Part shown: one piece after another, positions 1-6,131 of the stretch
Layout of the letters: each line of letters starts with the position of its first letter
How positions within the stretch are numbered: position 1 is the stretch's first letter
Assembly: GCA_964354265.1 (NCBI GenBank)
Contig: CAYGYY010000086.1
Location: 1 to 8,174 of the forward strand
DNA from: Fen731 sp964354265
Lineage (GTDB): Bacteria > Actinomycetota > Humimicrobiia > Humimicrobiales > Humimicrobiaceae
Direction of reading: 5' to 3'
Length of the DNA: 8,174 bases
Notes under the pieces: model-generated
Told to the model about the DNA's origin: nothing
What the model saw: the letters and a program-made list of their open reading frames with translations, nothing else
Database searches by the model: none
Position numbers and translations under genes: made by a program

Positions 1-1407
1 AAGCTCGGGCAGCTCTGAAGAGGACAGGATTATCGAAATCCCTTTATTTGCCAGCTCCCTCATTATCCTGTGGATCTCAGCTTTGGCGCCGACATCTATT
101 CCTCTTGTGGGCTCCAGAAGGATCAGCACTTTGCACTTGCTTATAAGGGTGCGCCCTATTATGACTTTCTGCTGATTGCCTCCGCTTAAAAAAATTATAC
201 GCTGGTTTAAATCTGCAAATTTTATATCAAGCTCTTTACTTACATCACCAAATACTTTCTTCTCGTTACCTGCTTTTACAAATAAGCCTTTAAAGAAAGT
301 AAGGCTTCTAATTATTATTATAGTCAGGTTCTGCATGACAGACATGTCGTAAAGTATTCCTTCCCCTTTCCTGTCTTCAGTGACAAACCCTATGCCAAGT
401 TTTATGGCATCCTTTGTATTTTTGATAAAAACCTCTTTGCCGTTAAAAAAGATGTTACCTTTTGTTTTTGGCGCTGCGCCATAAATGGATCTCAGGAGAT
501 GATGTATCCCTGAACCAAGGACGCCTGCAAAACCAAGTATCTCACCTTTATAAAGCTTAAAGTTTATATCATGCACGCTATCGGCTATGTCATAGTCCCG
601 GACTTCAAGAACTGTTTCTTTTTGCACGCTCGATATTTTCTCTCCGGCAAAATAATCTTTAACGATTTTACCCACCATCATCGAGACTATCTCATCCTGG
701 TTTGTCTGGCAGGTATTTTTGGTTCCTATTTTTTCGCCATCCCGCAGTACTGTTATTCTTTCAGACAGCTTGAAGGCTTCCTCAAGCCTGTGGGATATAT
801 ATATAATGGAGACACCCTGTTTTTTTAACTCGCTTATTATTTCAAAGAGCTTTACAACTTCTTTCTCCGTAAGAGTTGCTGTCGGCTCATCCATTATAAT
901 CAGCCTGGCATCAAGGGAAAGCGCTTTTGCGATTTCTACCATCTGTCTTTCTGCAAGTGAAAGATCCGAAACAAACCGCTTGCAATCAAGGCCTATGTCA
1001 AGCCGGTCAAGGATTTTCTTGGCATCAGCATTTATTTTTCTCCAGTTAATAAAAAGTCTGCCAAATGTTTTTGGCTCACGCCCCATAAAAATATTTTCGG
1101 CAACAGATAAATCGGGAATGAGATTGAATTCCTGGTATATAACAGCTATTTTGTGAAGCTGCGCCTGATGAGTATTGGCAAAAAAGACTTTTTTACCCTC
1201 AAATATCATTTCCCCGCCGTCAGGCCTGTAAAGGCCCCCCAGGATTTTTATAAGTGTTGATTTGCCTGCGCCGTTTTCACCGACCAGCGCATGCACTTCT
1301 CCATATTTTACTTCGAAGTCTACGTCTCTTAGTGCAGTAACGCCTGGAAATATCTTTGTGATGCCGGTCATCCTAAGAAGAATGTTGTTTTCTGAAATGT
1401 CTTTCAT
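1..1407 (-). CDS. Sugar-type ABC transporter ATP-binding protein (RbsA/MglA family), C-terminus cut by window edge
   Basis: This is the energising subunit of a ribose/galactose-type ABC importer, with two nucleotide-binding domains in one cytoplasmic chain. 469 residues are visible; the family is usually about 500, so roughly 30-40 residues lie beyond base 1. Domain 1 is complete: Walker A GENGAGKS (43-50), Q-loop Q92, signature LSLAERQ (149-155), Walker B IIMDEP (170-175) and H-loop H206. Domain 2 has the degenerate Walker A expected in this family (GVLGSG, 295-300), the family motif EDRKGEG (344-350) and signature LSGGNQQK (407-414). Two residues in domain 2 are unusual: the Walker B aspartate is Leu431 (LILLEPTRG), and the usual Arg-Thr after the degenerate Walker A is Ile-His. 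The start at 1407 gives a normal N-terminus before ITKIFPGV; AGG lies 4 bases upstream. It lies 69 bases downstream of an amidohydrolase gene. The sugar cannot be predicted. Confidence 0.93.
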   Translation of the reverse strand, partial: MKDISENNILLRMTGITKIFPGVTALRDVDFEVKYGEVHALVGENGAGKSTLIKILGGLYRPDGGEMIFEGKKVFFANTHQAQLHKIAVIYQEFNLIPDLSVAENIFMGREPKTFGRLFINWRKINADAKKILDRLDIGLDCKRFVSDLSLAERQMVEIAKALSLDARLIIMDEPTATLTEKEVVKLFEIISELKKQGVSIIYISHRLEEAFKLSERITVLRDGEKIGTKNTCQTNQDEIVSMMVGKIVKDYFAGEKISSVQKETVLEVRDYDIADSVHDINFKLYKGEILGFAGVLGSGIHHLLRSIYGAAPKTKGNIFFNGKEVFIKNTKDAIKLGIGFVTEDRKGEGILYDMSVMQNLTIIIIRSLTFFKGLFVKAGNEKKVFGDVSKELDIKFADLNQRIIFLSGGNQQKVIIGRTLISKCKVLILLEPTRGIDVGAKAEIHRIMRELANKGISIILSSSELPEL

Positions 1408-1451
1408 ATAACCTGGAAAAAACTATTGAAAAAATATTAAGAATAAAACTT

Positions 1452-1457
1452 ATTATA
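1452..1457 (-). promoter_or_regulatory. Possible -10 box in the gap before the ABC ATPase gene
   Basis: The 69-base A/T-rich gap between the amidohydrolase stop and the ATPase start contains TATAAT on the minus strand, about 45 bases upstream of the ATG. No good -35 box stands at the right distance and no terminator hairpin is seen in the gap. The ATPase may therefore be read both by readthrough and from a weak internal promoter. A TATAAT match in such A/T-rich DNA can easily arise by chance. Confidence 0.15.
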
Positions 1458-1476
1458 TATAAATAATTCCTATAAA

Positions 1477-2289
1477 TTAAGCATTTTTATCAATTATTTC
1501 TATCTTATTAAAAAGAATAGCTGCATTCAGTCCGAATATATTCTGCCTGTCTTTATCGGTTATTTCTGCATTAAGTATATTTGACAGATAATACCTGAGA
1601 TCGACCCATGGCAGATCTGTTCCAAAAAGAAGCTTCCCGGAACCTATCCTTTTAACATATTCGCTTACCAGGTAAGGTTCAAATATATCACCTGCAAAAT
1701 CGGCATAAAGATTAGGGTTCTTTTCTATAAGGTCGATTACTTTATAAAGGTATTCCCCCCTCCCGCCAGCATGGGCAAGTATTATTTTTAATCCCGGATG
1801 GTTTCTAGCGATTTTTTCAAAAAATACCGGGTCCGAGAATTTTTGGGCTTTATTTGAGACATTGGGATTCCAGCTGTGGGTGAGAACAACCGTCTCGTTT
1901 GCATCTGCATATTCCCAGAATTTCTTATATTTTGCATCATCCGGGTAGCACATATGCCATGAAGGATGGATTTTTACCCCTGCAATTTGTTTATGACTGG
2001 CATATTCCTTAATCATTTCCAGGCTCTTCACCGGATGGTTTGGGTTAAATACAAGATATGCGTAAAGAAAGCCCTCATGTTTTTTAAGCATTGCAAGGGT
2101 CCTTTCTATCCCGTAATCAAGTGAAGAAATTGCGCAGTGATGGGAGAATATTGCTTTTTTTATGCCATATCTCTTAAACAGGTTTAATATAGCTTCGTCC
2201 GGCTCTTCCGACACATTAAGTCCGCTTAAATAGCCAAAATGCAGATGCGTATCTATGATTGTAAAATCTTTTAATTTATCCTTCAGCAT
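1477..2289 (-). CDS. Amidohydrolase family 2 metal-dependent hydrolase (TIM barrel, COG2159-like)
   Basis: A 270-residue cytoplasmic TIM-barrel metal-dependent hydrolase or decarboxylase of the PF04909 type, the family that includes ACMSD and gamma-resorcylate decarboxylase. The metal and catalytic positions are all present: DTHLH at strand 1 (H15, H17), VVLTHSW (H138), IILAHAGG (H173) and LLFGTDLPW (D225). KIHPSWH (106-112) is a further conserved-looking loop. The length is typical for short members of the family. No signal peptide or membrane segment is seen. It begins 11 bases after the stop of the related but metal-ligand-free gene at 2301-3134 and precedes a sugar ABC ATPase, so it probably acts on the imported compound or a product of it. 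The substrate is unknown; lactonase, hydrolase and decarboxylase activities are all possible within the family. Confidence 0.88.
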   Translation of the reverse strand: MLKDKLKDFTIIDTHLHFGYLSGLNVSEEPDEAILNLFKRYGIKKAIFSHHCAISSLDYGIERTLAMLKKHEGFLYAYLVFNPNHPVKSLEMIKEYASHKQIAGVKIHPSWHMCYPDDAKYKKFWEYADANETVVLTHSWNPNVSNKAQKFSDPVFFEKIARNHPGLKIILAHAGGRGEYLYKVIDLIEKNPNLYADFAGDIFEPYLVSEYVKRIGSGKLLFGTDLPWVDLRYYLSNILNAEITDKDRQNIFGLNAAILFNKIEIIDKNA

Positions 2290-2300
2290 TTAAAAAAACT

Positions 2301-3134
2301 TTATTCTTCCCGCAGGTTTATGCCATCAAAAATCCTTTTTATATTTAATCCTGCAATTTTTCTTTTTTGCTCATCCTTAAGATCAGATTCAACTATCCTT
2401 TCCACAGACAGGAACGTCTCATAGTAGGGAAAATACGAATCAAACACCAGCCTATCAGGTCCGCCAAAACCTGCAATATTTTCAATCTGGTTGACTGAGA
2501 AAAGATTATGTGTATTAAAGTAAACATTTGAGCTGTTCTGCAGTAAAAGGAAAATATAACTTGAGAACATCAATTCTTTTGAATTACCGCCATCGATTAT
2601 TACTGGCATGTTTTCAAAAGTATTAGCCACTTCGAGAATTTTTACCCATTCGATATATTTATTGCCAGTAATGTCCAGCTCATCAAGACTAATCATTACT
2701 GGAAACCTGCAATCGTTTAAGACCCTGTATATGTTTTTCATCAATGCAGCATCAAAAGGGTATTTGTGTGATTTTGGGACAAGCTTTATGCACCGAAATC
2801 CCTGGGCATACCTTTTCCTGAGCTCTACAGCAAATAAATCAGGATTTTTAAAATATTCCATCTCCATAAACAGCATGCCGCTTACAATTTTAGTTTTTAC
2901 GCTGTTTTTCGAATTATGTTTGCCAAGAAAAGCTCCCATAAGGTCATTTCCATCTTCAGGTGAACAGAAAAGCGAACTGTAGTGGGCTATAAGATGGCCG
3001 CTTATATTGAATTTTGCCAGTCTTTCAGCAAAAATATCTTCAGCAGAATATTCCGGTACAGTGAGCTTTTCTGAAAGGTTATTTTCCCCTATCCAGAAAT
3101 TTGTATCGTAAAACTCAATCTTTGCGCATGTCAT
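2301..3134 (-). CDS. Amidohydrolase-like TIM-barrel protein lacking the metal ligands (probable pseudoenzyme)
   Basis: This 277-residue protein appears to be a diverged relative of the next gene, judged by layout. Its N-terminal strand reads YDTNFWIG (9-16) where the neighbour has IDTHLHFG, so the HxH motif has become N12-x-W14. The later positions also differ: VMISLDE (146-152) stands for VVLTHSW, VIIDGG (178-183) for ILAHAGG, and RLVFDSYFP (228-236) for KLLFGTDLP, placing Tyr234 where the metal Asp should be. The closing segment IAGLNIKRIF (260-269) matches the neighbour's IFGLNAAILF, which supports homology. The frame is open over the full length, so this does not look like a decayed gene. 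It could be a non-catalytic partner of the neighbour, a ligand-binding protein, or an enzyme with another mechanism. It is the first gene of the amidohydrolase-ABC unit. No good Shine-Dalgarno is seen before the ATG. Confidence 0.75.
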   Translation of the reverse strand: MTCAKIEFYDTNFWIGENNLSEKLTVPEYSAEDIFAERLAKFNISGHLIAHYSSLFCSPEDGNDLMGAFLGKHNSKNSVKTKIVSGMLFMEMEYFKNPDLFAVELRKRYAQGFRCIKLVPKSHKYPFDAALMKNIYRVLNDCRFPVMISLDELDITGNKYIEWVKILEVANTFENMPVIIDGGNSKELMFSSYIFLLLQNSSNVYFNTHNLFSVNQIENIAGFGGPDRLVFDSYFPYYETFLSVERIVESDLKDEQKRKIAGLNIKRIFDGINLREE

Positions 3135-3159
3135 GTTTAAATAATTACTCCAGTATTAC

Positions 3160-3165
3160 ATTATA
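3160..3165 (-). promoter_or_regulatory. Candidate -10 box for the amidohydrolase-ABC transporter unit
   Basis: The minus strand carries a perfect TATAAT 25 bases upstream of the ATG at 3134. The -35 position 17 bases further up falls on CCAGCC, a poor match to TTGACA, and lies inside the repeat cluster at 3178-3217. A weak -35 overlapped by a symmetrical site would suit an activator- or repressor-controlled promoter. This rests on pattern only. Confidence 0.3.
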
Positions 3166-3177
3166 ATTGATCTATAT

Positions 3178-3217
3178 TATCCGGCTGGATAGTTAAATTG
3201 CATAAAAACGCCGGATA
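3178..3217. repeat. Perfect 8-bp inverted repeat TATCCGGC...GCCGGATA, candidate operator
   Basis: TATCCGGC (3178-3185) and its exact reverse complement GCCGGATA (3210-3217) are separated by 24 bases, giving a centre-to-centre distance of 32 bp, about three helical turns. The left arm is also part of a near-palindrome, TATCCGGCTGGATA (3178-3191), so three half-sites of the type GGATA are present. These G/C-rich arms stand out in an A/T-rich gap. No T-run follows on either strand and the loop is long, so it does not look like an intrinsic terminator. Its place just upstream of the candidate -10 box suggests a regulator-binding site for the operon. Confidence 0.45.
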
Positions 3218-3243
3218 CCCAACTTTTTACTGAATAAATAAAC

Positions 3244-4095
3244 TCAGTCGATTACTGTATTATCTATTAAATCAAGAGCCAGCTGGATGGGAGTATACAC
3301 AAACCCGTAAACCACATAAATGCCAACAACATCACCGTTTTCATTTATGACGGGGCTTCCGCTTTCCCCTCGTTTAGAGGAATCCCCAAGATTTCTTACA
3401 ATACTTAATCCCTTGTCCAGGCTTCCAAGCAAAAAAAGGTCTTCTGTTACAATATCACTTGGCGCAAAACCACCGGACATGCCATCCGTATAAAAAACCC
3501 CATAATCATCCAGATTATAGAATTCAGCCTTATAGCCCAAAAGGTCAGGATATACCCAGGTATCGCTGAAATTAGCTTTGAATTTAAAAAGCCCCTCTTC
3601 TCCATAATTGTCAGCTACACAGTGGCCAGCCGTGATTATATAGGTCTTGCCCTTATAAGCAATAGTAAATGCTGTAAAAGTATATGCAAGTTCATCAGGC
3701 GATGAAGAACCAATATAAACGTACCGTAAGAGATCATTCATATTGTTAAGCATTTTTTTCAATTTTTCAGGTTGCGTCTCCGGGTCTTCCGGCTGATTTT
3801 CCTTCTCCTGTGAGCTACTGTCATCGAGCTGTGATTTGAGGCCTTCTATCTCAGATTTTAGATTTTCATTCTCAATATTCACAGCGCTGTTTTTTTCTTT
3901 CAATTCTTCATTTTCACTTCCAATTGCCAGTATCGCTTCGGACTGTTTTTCGTTTTGCCTGATAGCTTCATCAAGCTTGTCTTGCAGCGCCCCATAATCT
4001 GCGCATGCAGAAAGCGTGAGGCAAAAAATTGAAAGCGCTGCAGCAATAAAGAAATACCTGGCGGCTAAAAACCATTTTATTTTTCCCTTTTTCAT
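3244..4095 (-). CDS. Lipoprotein with coiled coil and trypsin-like serine protease domain
   Basis: A 283-residue predicted surface- or envelope-anchored serine protease. Residues 1-30 form a lipoprotein signal: basic start, hydrophobic core, then lipobox LSAC with lipidation at Cys31. Residues 37-90 are rich in Glu, Lys, Asn and Leu with heptad-like spacing, a coiled coil. Residues 91-112 are a Ser/Glu/Pro linker. Residues 125-283 are the protease domain, with a recognisable triad: His158 in ITAGHC, Asp196 or Asp197 in NLDDYGVF, and Ser245 in GESGSPVI, the counterpart of GDSGGP. The domain is short and has no PDZ domain, unlike HtrA/DegP. The gene reads the same way as the amidohydrolase unit and lies 109 bases upstream of it, with a candidate promoter and repeat between, so co-regulation is not certain. 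It could process a surface protein or act in envelope stress; the substrate is unknown. No strong Shine-Dalgarno is seen. Confidence 0.85.
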   Translation of the reverse strand: MKKGKIKWFLAARYFFIAAALSIFCLTLSACADYGALQDKLDEAIRQNEKQSEAILAIGSENEELKEKNSAVNIENENLKSEIEGLKSQLDDSSSQEKENQPEDPETQPEKLKKMLNNMNDLLRYVYIGSSSPDELAYTFTAFTIAYKGKTYIITAGHCVADNYGEEGLFKFKANFSDTWVYPDLLGYKAEFYNLDDYGVFYTDGMSGGFAPSDIVTEDLFLLGSLDKGLSIVRNLGDSSKRGESGSPVINENGDVVGIYVVYGFVYTPIQLALDLIDNTVID

Positions 4096-4198
4096 ATAAA
4101 AAGAATTAGTTTAAAATTGTTTTAAAAATTTAATTCAAAATATTTTAAGTTATATAAAGCTAAAGTGTAAAACTCCTGTAAATTAATGCTATTTAAGC

Positions 4199-4210
4199 TT
4201 AGTATTATAC
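4199..4210 (-). promoter_or_regulatory. Promoter-like element GTATAATACTAA upstream of the lipoprotein protease
   Basis: On the minus strand this element contains a perfect TATAAT (4209-4204), giving a predicted 5' leader of about 100 bases before the ATG at 4095. The same 12-base element with one change (GTATAATTCTAA) occurs upstream of the UroD-like gene, also on the minus strand. The -35 region is A/T-rich and unconvincing. The divergent gap that holds it (4096-4246) is otherwise featureless A/T-rich DNA apart from the palindrome at 4235. Confidence 0.35.
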
Positions 4211-4234
4211 AACTTAATGCGATGTTAAAAAATG

Positions 4235-4246
4235 ACTTAATTAAGT
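4235..4246. promoter_or_regulatory. 12-bp perfect palindrome ACTTAATTAAGT abutting a start codon
   Basis: The sequence is its own reverse complement and ends directly at the ATG at 4247, where a ribosome binding site would be expected. Its left half, ACTTAAT, also occurs as a direct repeat at 4212-4218. It could be an operator in the divergent promoter region or a short stem at the ribosome binding site. A/T-only palindromes are common in A/T-rich DNA, so chance is a real alternative. Confidence 0.25.
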
Positions 4247-4807
4247 ATGAAAAAATTTTCTCAAAAAAATATTGCCGAGTATCTTTACAGGAATTTTTCA
4301 AGTGTTGATGGTTTATGGTTTGTAAAAGTAGAGGAACAATTTGGTTTTGAAAAAGCACTGGAAATAGATAAAGAGGTCTGGAAAGTATTGCCTAAAATCC
4401 AGGCAAGATTTATAAAATCCTGCTTATCCCCAGGCATAGCGCCTGAAAATATTACATCCCCTGCAAGCAATTCCCGCTCAGAAGTTTTTAGCCCGGAAGA
4501 TCTTTTTATTAAAGCGCTGAAAATAAAATTAAAAATCGATCATTTCAGGTATAGGATATTCAGTGGCCCGGGATTTATAAAAGTTAAGATAACACACTGC
4601 CCCTGGCATGAGATAATGGTAAGGTCGGGAAGGGAAAACCTGTCAGCAAAAGTCGGCTCTTCTATCTGCATGACCGAGTATTCTGTATTCGCTTCAGAAT
4701 TTTTTAAGGACATGCATTTCGATATAACTGAAAAAATCTGCAACTCTGCGGGGTCCTGTATTTTTTACTTCAAAAAGCAAAATAAGCCCCAGCTTAAAAA
4801 AGGTTAA
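4247..4807 (+). CDS. DUF6125 / ATC-hydrolase-like Cys-rich cytoplasmic protein
   Basis: A 186-residue soluble protein without a signal peptide. The N-terminal part (residues 12-53), with DGLWF (21-25), EEQFGFEKALEID (29-41) and KVLPKIQAR (46-54), looks like the helical start of the DUF6125 family as I remember it. The C-terminal half has the pattern of the L-2-amino-thiazoline-4-carboxylic acid hydrolase family: THCPWHEIMVRSGR (116-129), SSICMTEY (138-145), then KICNSAGSC (163-171). Cys118, His121, Cys141, Cys165 and Cys171 could form a metal or nucleophile site. Enzymatic function is not established for these relatives, so none is assigned. It converges on the UroD-like gene with only 38 bases between the stops, a pairing that suggests a shared role. 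The start is the ATG directly after a palindrome; Shine-Dalgarno is weak. Confidence 0.7.
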   Translation: MKKFSQKNIAEYLYRNFSSVDGLWFVKVEEQFGFEKALEIDKEVWKVLPKIQARFIKSCLSPGIAPENITSPASNSRSEVFSPEDLFIKALKIKLKIDHFRYRIFSGPGFIKVKITHCPWHEIMVRSGRENLSAKVGSSICMTEYSVFASEFFKDMHFDITEKICNSAGSCIFYFKKQNKPQLKKG

Positions 4808-4845
4808 ACTATACAAAATTCGAGCTAAACAAAGAGGTTTGGGCT

Positions 4846-5994
4846 TTACTTATTTAACTCATCATATAATGCCACAATATTTTCAATGGGGGTTTCAGGC
4901 ACTGATTCATGCGATGGCGCCAGGATAATTCCGCCTCTTTTTTCCCACAGGTCCTTTACCCTTTTTACTTCCTGGCGTATTGCTGCAGGTTTTTTAAACA
5001 CCAGCAGATTCTGGACATCTATTCCTCCATGCAAGCAGACATCTTTTCCGTATAATCTGTAAATATTACCGATATCCATGTCCTTTGCCGATGTCTGGAC
5101 GACATCAAACACATCAATGCCTGCATCTATCATCATGGGAAGGACTTTATGCACACTGCCGCAGCAGTGCCAGCTAAATACTATTCCATATTTTTTAATT
5201 CCCGCAATGAGTTTTTTATATGCGGGAAGGTAATATTTTTTAAATTGTTCTGGTGAAAACATCATGCCGTATTGTCCTGCAACATCGTCTGCGGTGCCGT
5301 AATACTCTGCAATATGCCCAAAGGCTTTGAGTTCCCTTTTTGAATATTCAATAGTAAAATCGCAGACTTCACTGATAAGCTTTTCTGCAAATCTTATATT
5401 GAAGGCAAGATCTGTCAAAAACTGTTCATATCCTCTCAGCGCCCAGCATATCATGAAAAGATGGGAAAGGTTACCTATGCAGATGAACTCATCGGGACTG
5501 CCTTTCAACCTGTCGTAGCTCAACTGCCCGCTGCCATATTTGTTTTCAAAGCGCCCGAAATCAAAATATCCCAGCCGCCGGGTTAAAAAACCGTCTTTTA
5601 ATTGCGATGCATCGCTAAGCGCAGCAAGAGGCGGGTCCGAAATTATATCATATGCCATGCTTTCATCCCCGCTGCCTCCTTCACCGGCTATTGAATTTGC
5701 GCCAAGCTGGTAATAATTGGAGTGATCTTTTACATAGGGTTTTTCCGGCTCCGGCCCTGTATATGCCGGAGTATATGTTGTAAACTTGCATATCTTGGAG
5801 CCCGATGCATAAAAATCTGCGCCAAGTGCATTTATCAGGTTCTTATAATTACCCGTCAGATTTTCAGGTTCAGGAAAACCAAAATACCTGTTCAGTTTTA
5901 CTGATAAGTTGAGCAGCCCCCTGTAGGATGACGGTATTTTATCGACACTTCTTAATTTTATGGCTGCCAGGGCTCTTTCTTTTTTTGTCATCAT
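4846..5994 (-). CDS. Uroporphyrinogen decarboxylase-family protein, probably a cobamide-dependent-type methyltransferase
   Basis: A 382-residue cytoplasmic TIM-barrel protein of the UroD superfamily. The UroD hallmark RQAGR near the N-terminus is absent (the region reads KIPSSYRGLLN, 19-29), so haem synthesis is unlikely. It keeps the zinc-type site of the MtaA/CmuA methyltransferase branch: WHCCG (275-279), giving His276-x-Cys278, followed by Cys320 in VCLHGGID. The segments MIDAGIDVFDVVQ (288-300) and ILAPSHESVPETPIENIVALY (357-377) are typical of catabolic UroD-like proteins. Such proteins move methyl groups between corrinoid proteins, cofactors or methylated substrates, but no corrinoid-binding partner is in the window. 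Two adjacent ATG codons (5994, 5991) could serve as start; an AGG lies about 10 bases before the first. It stands alone on its strand, divergent from the esterase and convergent with the DUF6125-like gene. Confidence 0.82.
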   Translation of the reverse strand: MMTKKERALAAIKLRSVDKIPSSYRGLLNLSVKLNRYFGFPEPENLTGNYKNLINALGADFYASGSKICKFTTYTPAYTGPEPEKPYVKDHSNYYQLGANSIAGEGGSGDESMAYDIISDPPLAALSDASQLKDGFLTRRLGYFDFGRFENKYGSGQLSYDRLKGSPDEFICIGNLSHLFMICWALRGYEQFLTDLAFNIRFAEKLISEVCDFTIEYSKRELKAFGHIAEYYGTADDVAGQYGMMFSPEQFKKYYLPAYKKLIAGIKKYGIVFSWHCCGSVHKVLPMMIDAGIDVFDVVQTSAKDMDIGNIYRLYGKDVCLHGGIDVQNLLVFKKPAAIRQEVKRVKDLWEKRGGIILAPSHESVPETPIENIVALYDELNK

Positions 5995-6023
5995 TTTTAG
6001 AAAGCCTATTAATAAAAATTAAT

Positions 6024-6042
6024 ACTTAAGTTAGAATTATAC
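6024..6042 (-). promoter_or_regulatory. Promoter-like element GTATAATTCTAA with palindrome ACTTAAGT before the UroD-like gene
   Basis: On the minus strand GTATAATTCTAA (6042-6031) holds a perfect TATAAT, predicting a start of transcription near 6029 and a leader of about 35 bases. The 8-bp palindrome ACTTAAGT (6024-6031) overlaps that start. The -35 region reads TTTATA with a 16-base spacer, a weak match. The element matches 11 of 12 bases with the one upstream of the lipoprotein gene. Confidence 0.35.
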
Positions 6043-6107
6043 CTGTAAAATAAATTTTATAAAGAAATTTAAAACATGATAAACTCAAGCTCGCAATAAA
6101 AATTAAG

Positions 6108-6131
6108 ATGGCCGGAAAAATTTTTATATGA
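6108..6131 (+). other. Seven-codon upstream reading frame overlapping the esterase start (ATGA)
   Basis: An ATG at 6108 opens a frame reading M-A-G-K-I-F-I and ends in a TGA that overlaps the esterase ATG (ATGA at 6128-6131). This geometry would allow translational coupling and could explain why the esterase ATG has no Shine-Dalgarno at normal distance. The upstream ATG itself has only a weak purine stretch before it, so it may be accidental. Confidence 0.15.

Noticed and set aside
571..1156. Two plus-strand open frames (571-828 and 719-1156)
   Set aside because: Both lie antisense to the ABC ATPase, whose motifs run uninterrupted from 1407 to 1; they have no recognisable domain.
2608..2982. 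Plus-strand open frame of 124 codons
   Set aside because: Antisense to the amidohydrolase-like gene, with no ribosome binding site or recognisable motifs.
3244..4095. HtrA/DegP-type protease
   Set aside because: There is no PDZ domain, and the protease domain is short with a coiled-coil stalk in front; only the catalytic fold is shared.
4122..4358. Minus-strand open frame of 78 codons with AGGAG nearby (about 4172-4176)
   Set aside because: It overlaps the start of the DUF6125-like gene, and no start codon follows the AGGAG at a usable distance.
4782..4847. Possible bidirectional terminator between the convergent genes
   Set aside because: AAGCCC and GGGCTT can pair, but the loop would be about 50 bases and no compact G/C-rich stem with a T-run is present.
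4846..5994. Haem-pathway uroporphyrinogen decarboxylase (hemE)
   Set aside because: The N-terminal RQAGR substrate motif is missing and the His-x-Cys...Cys site of methyltransferases is present.
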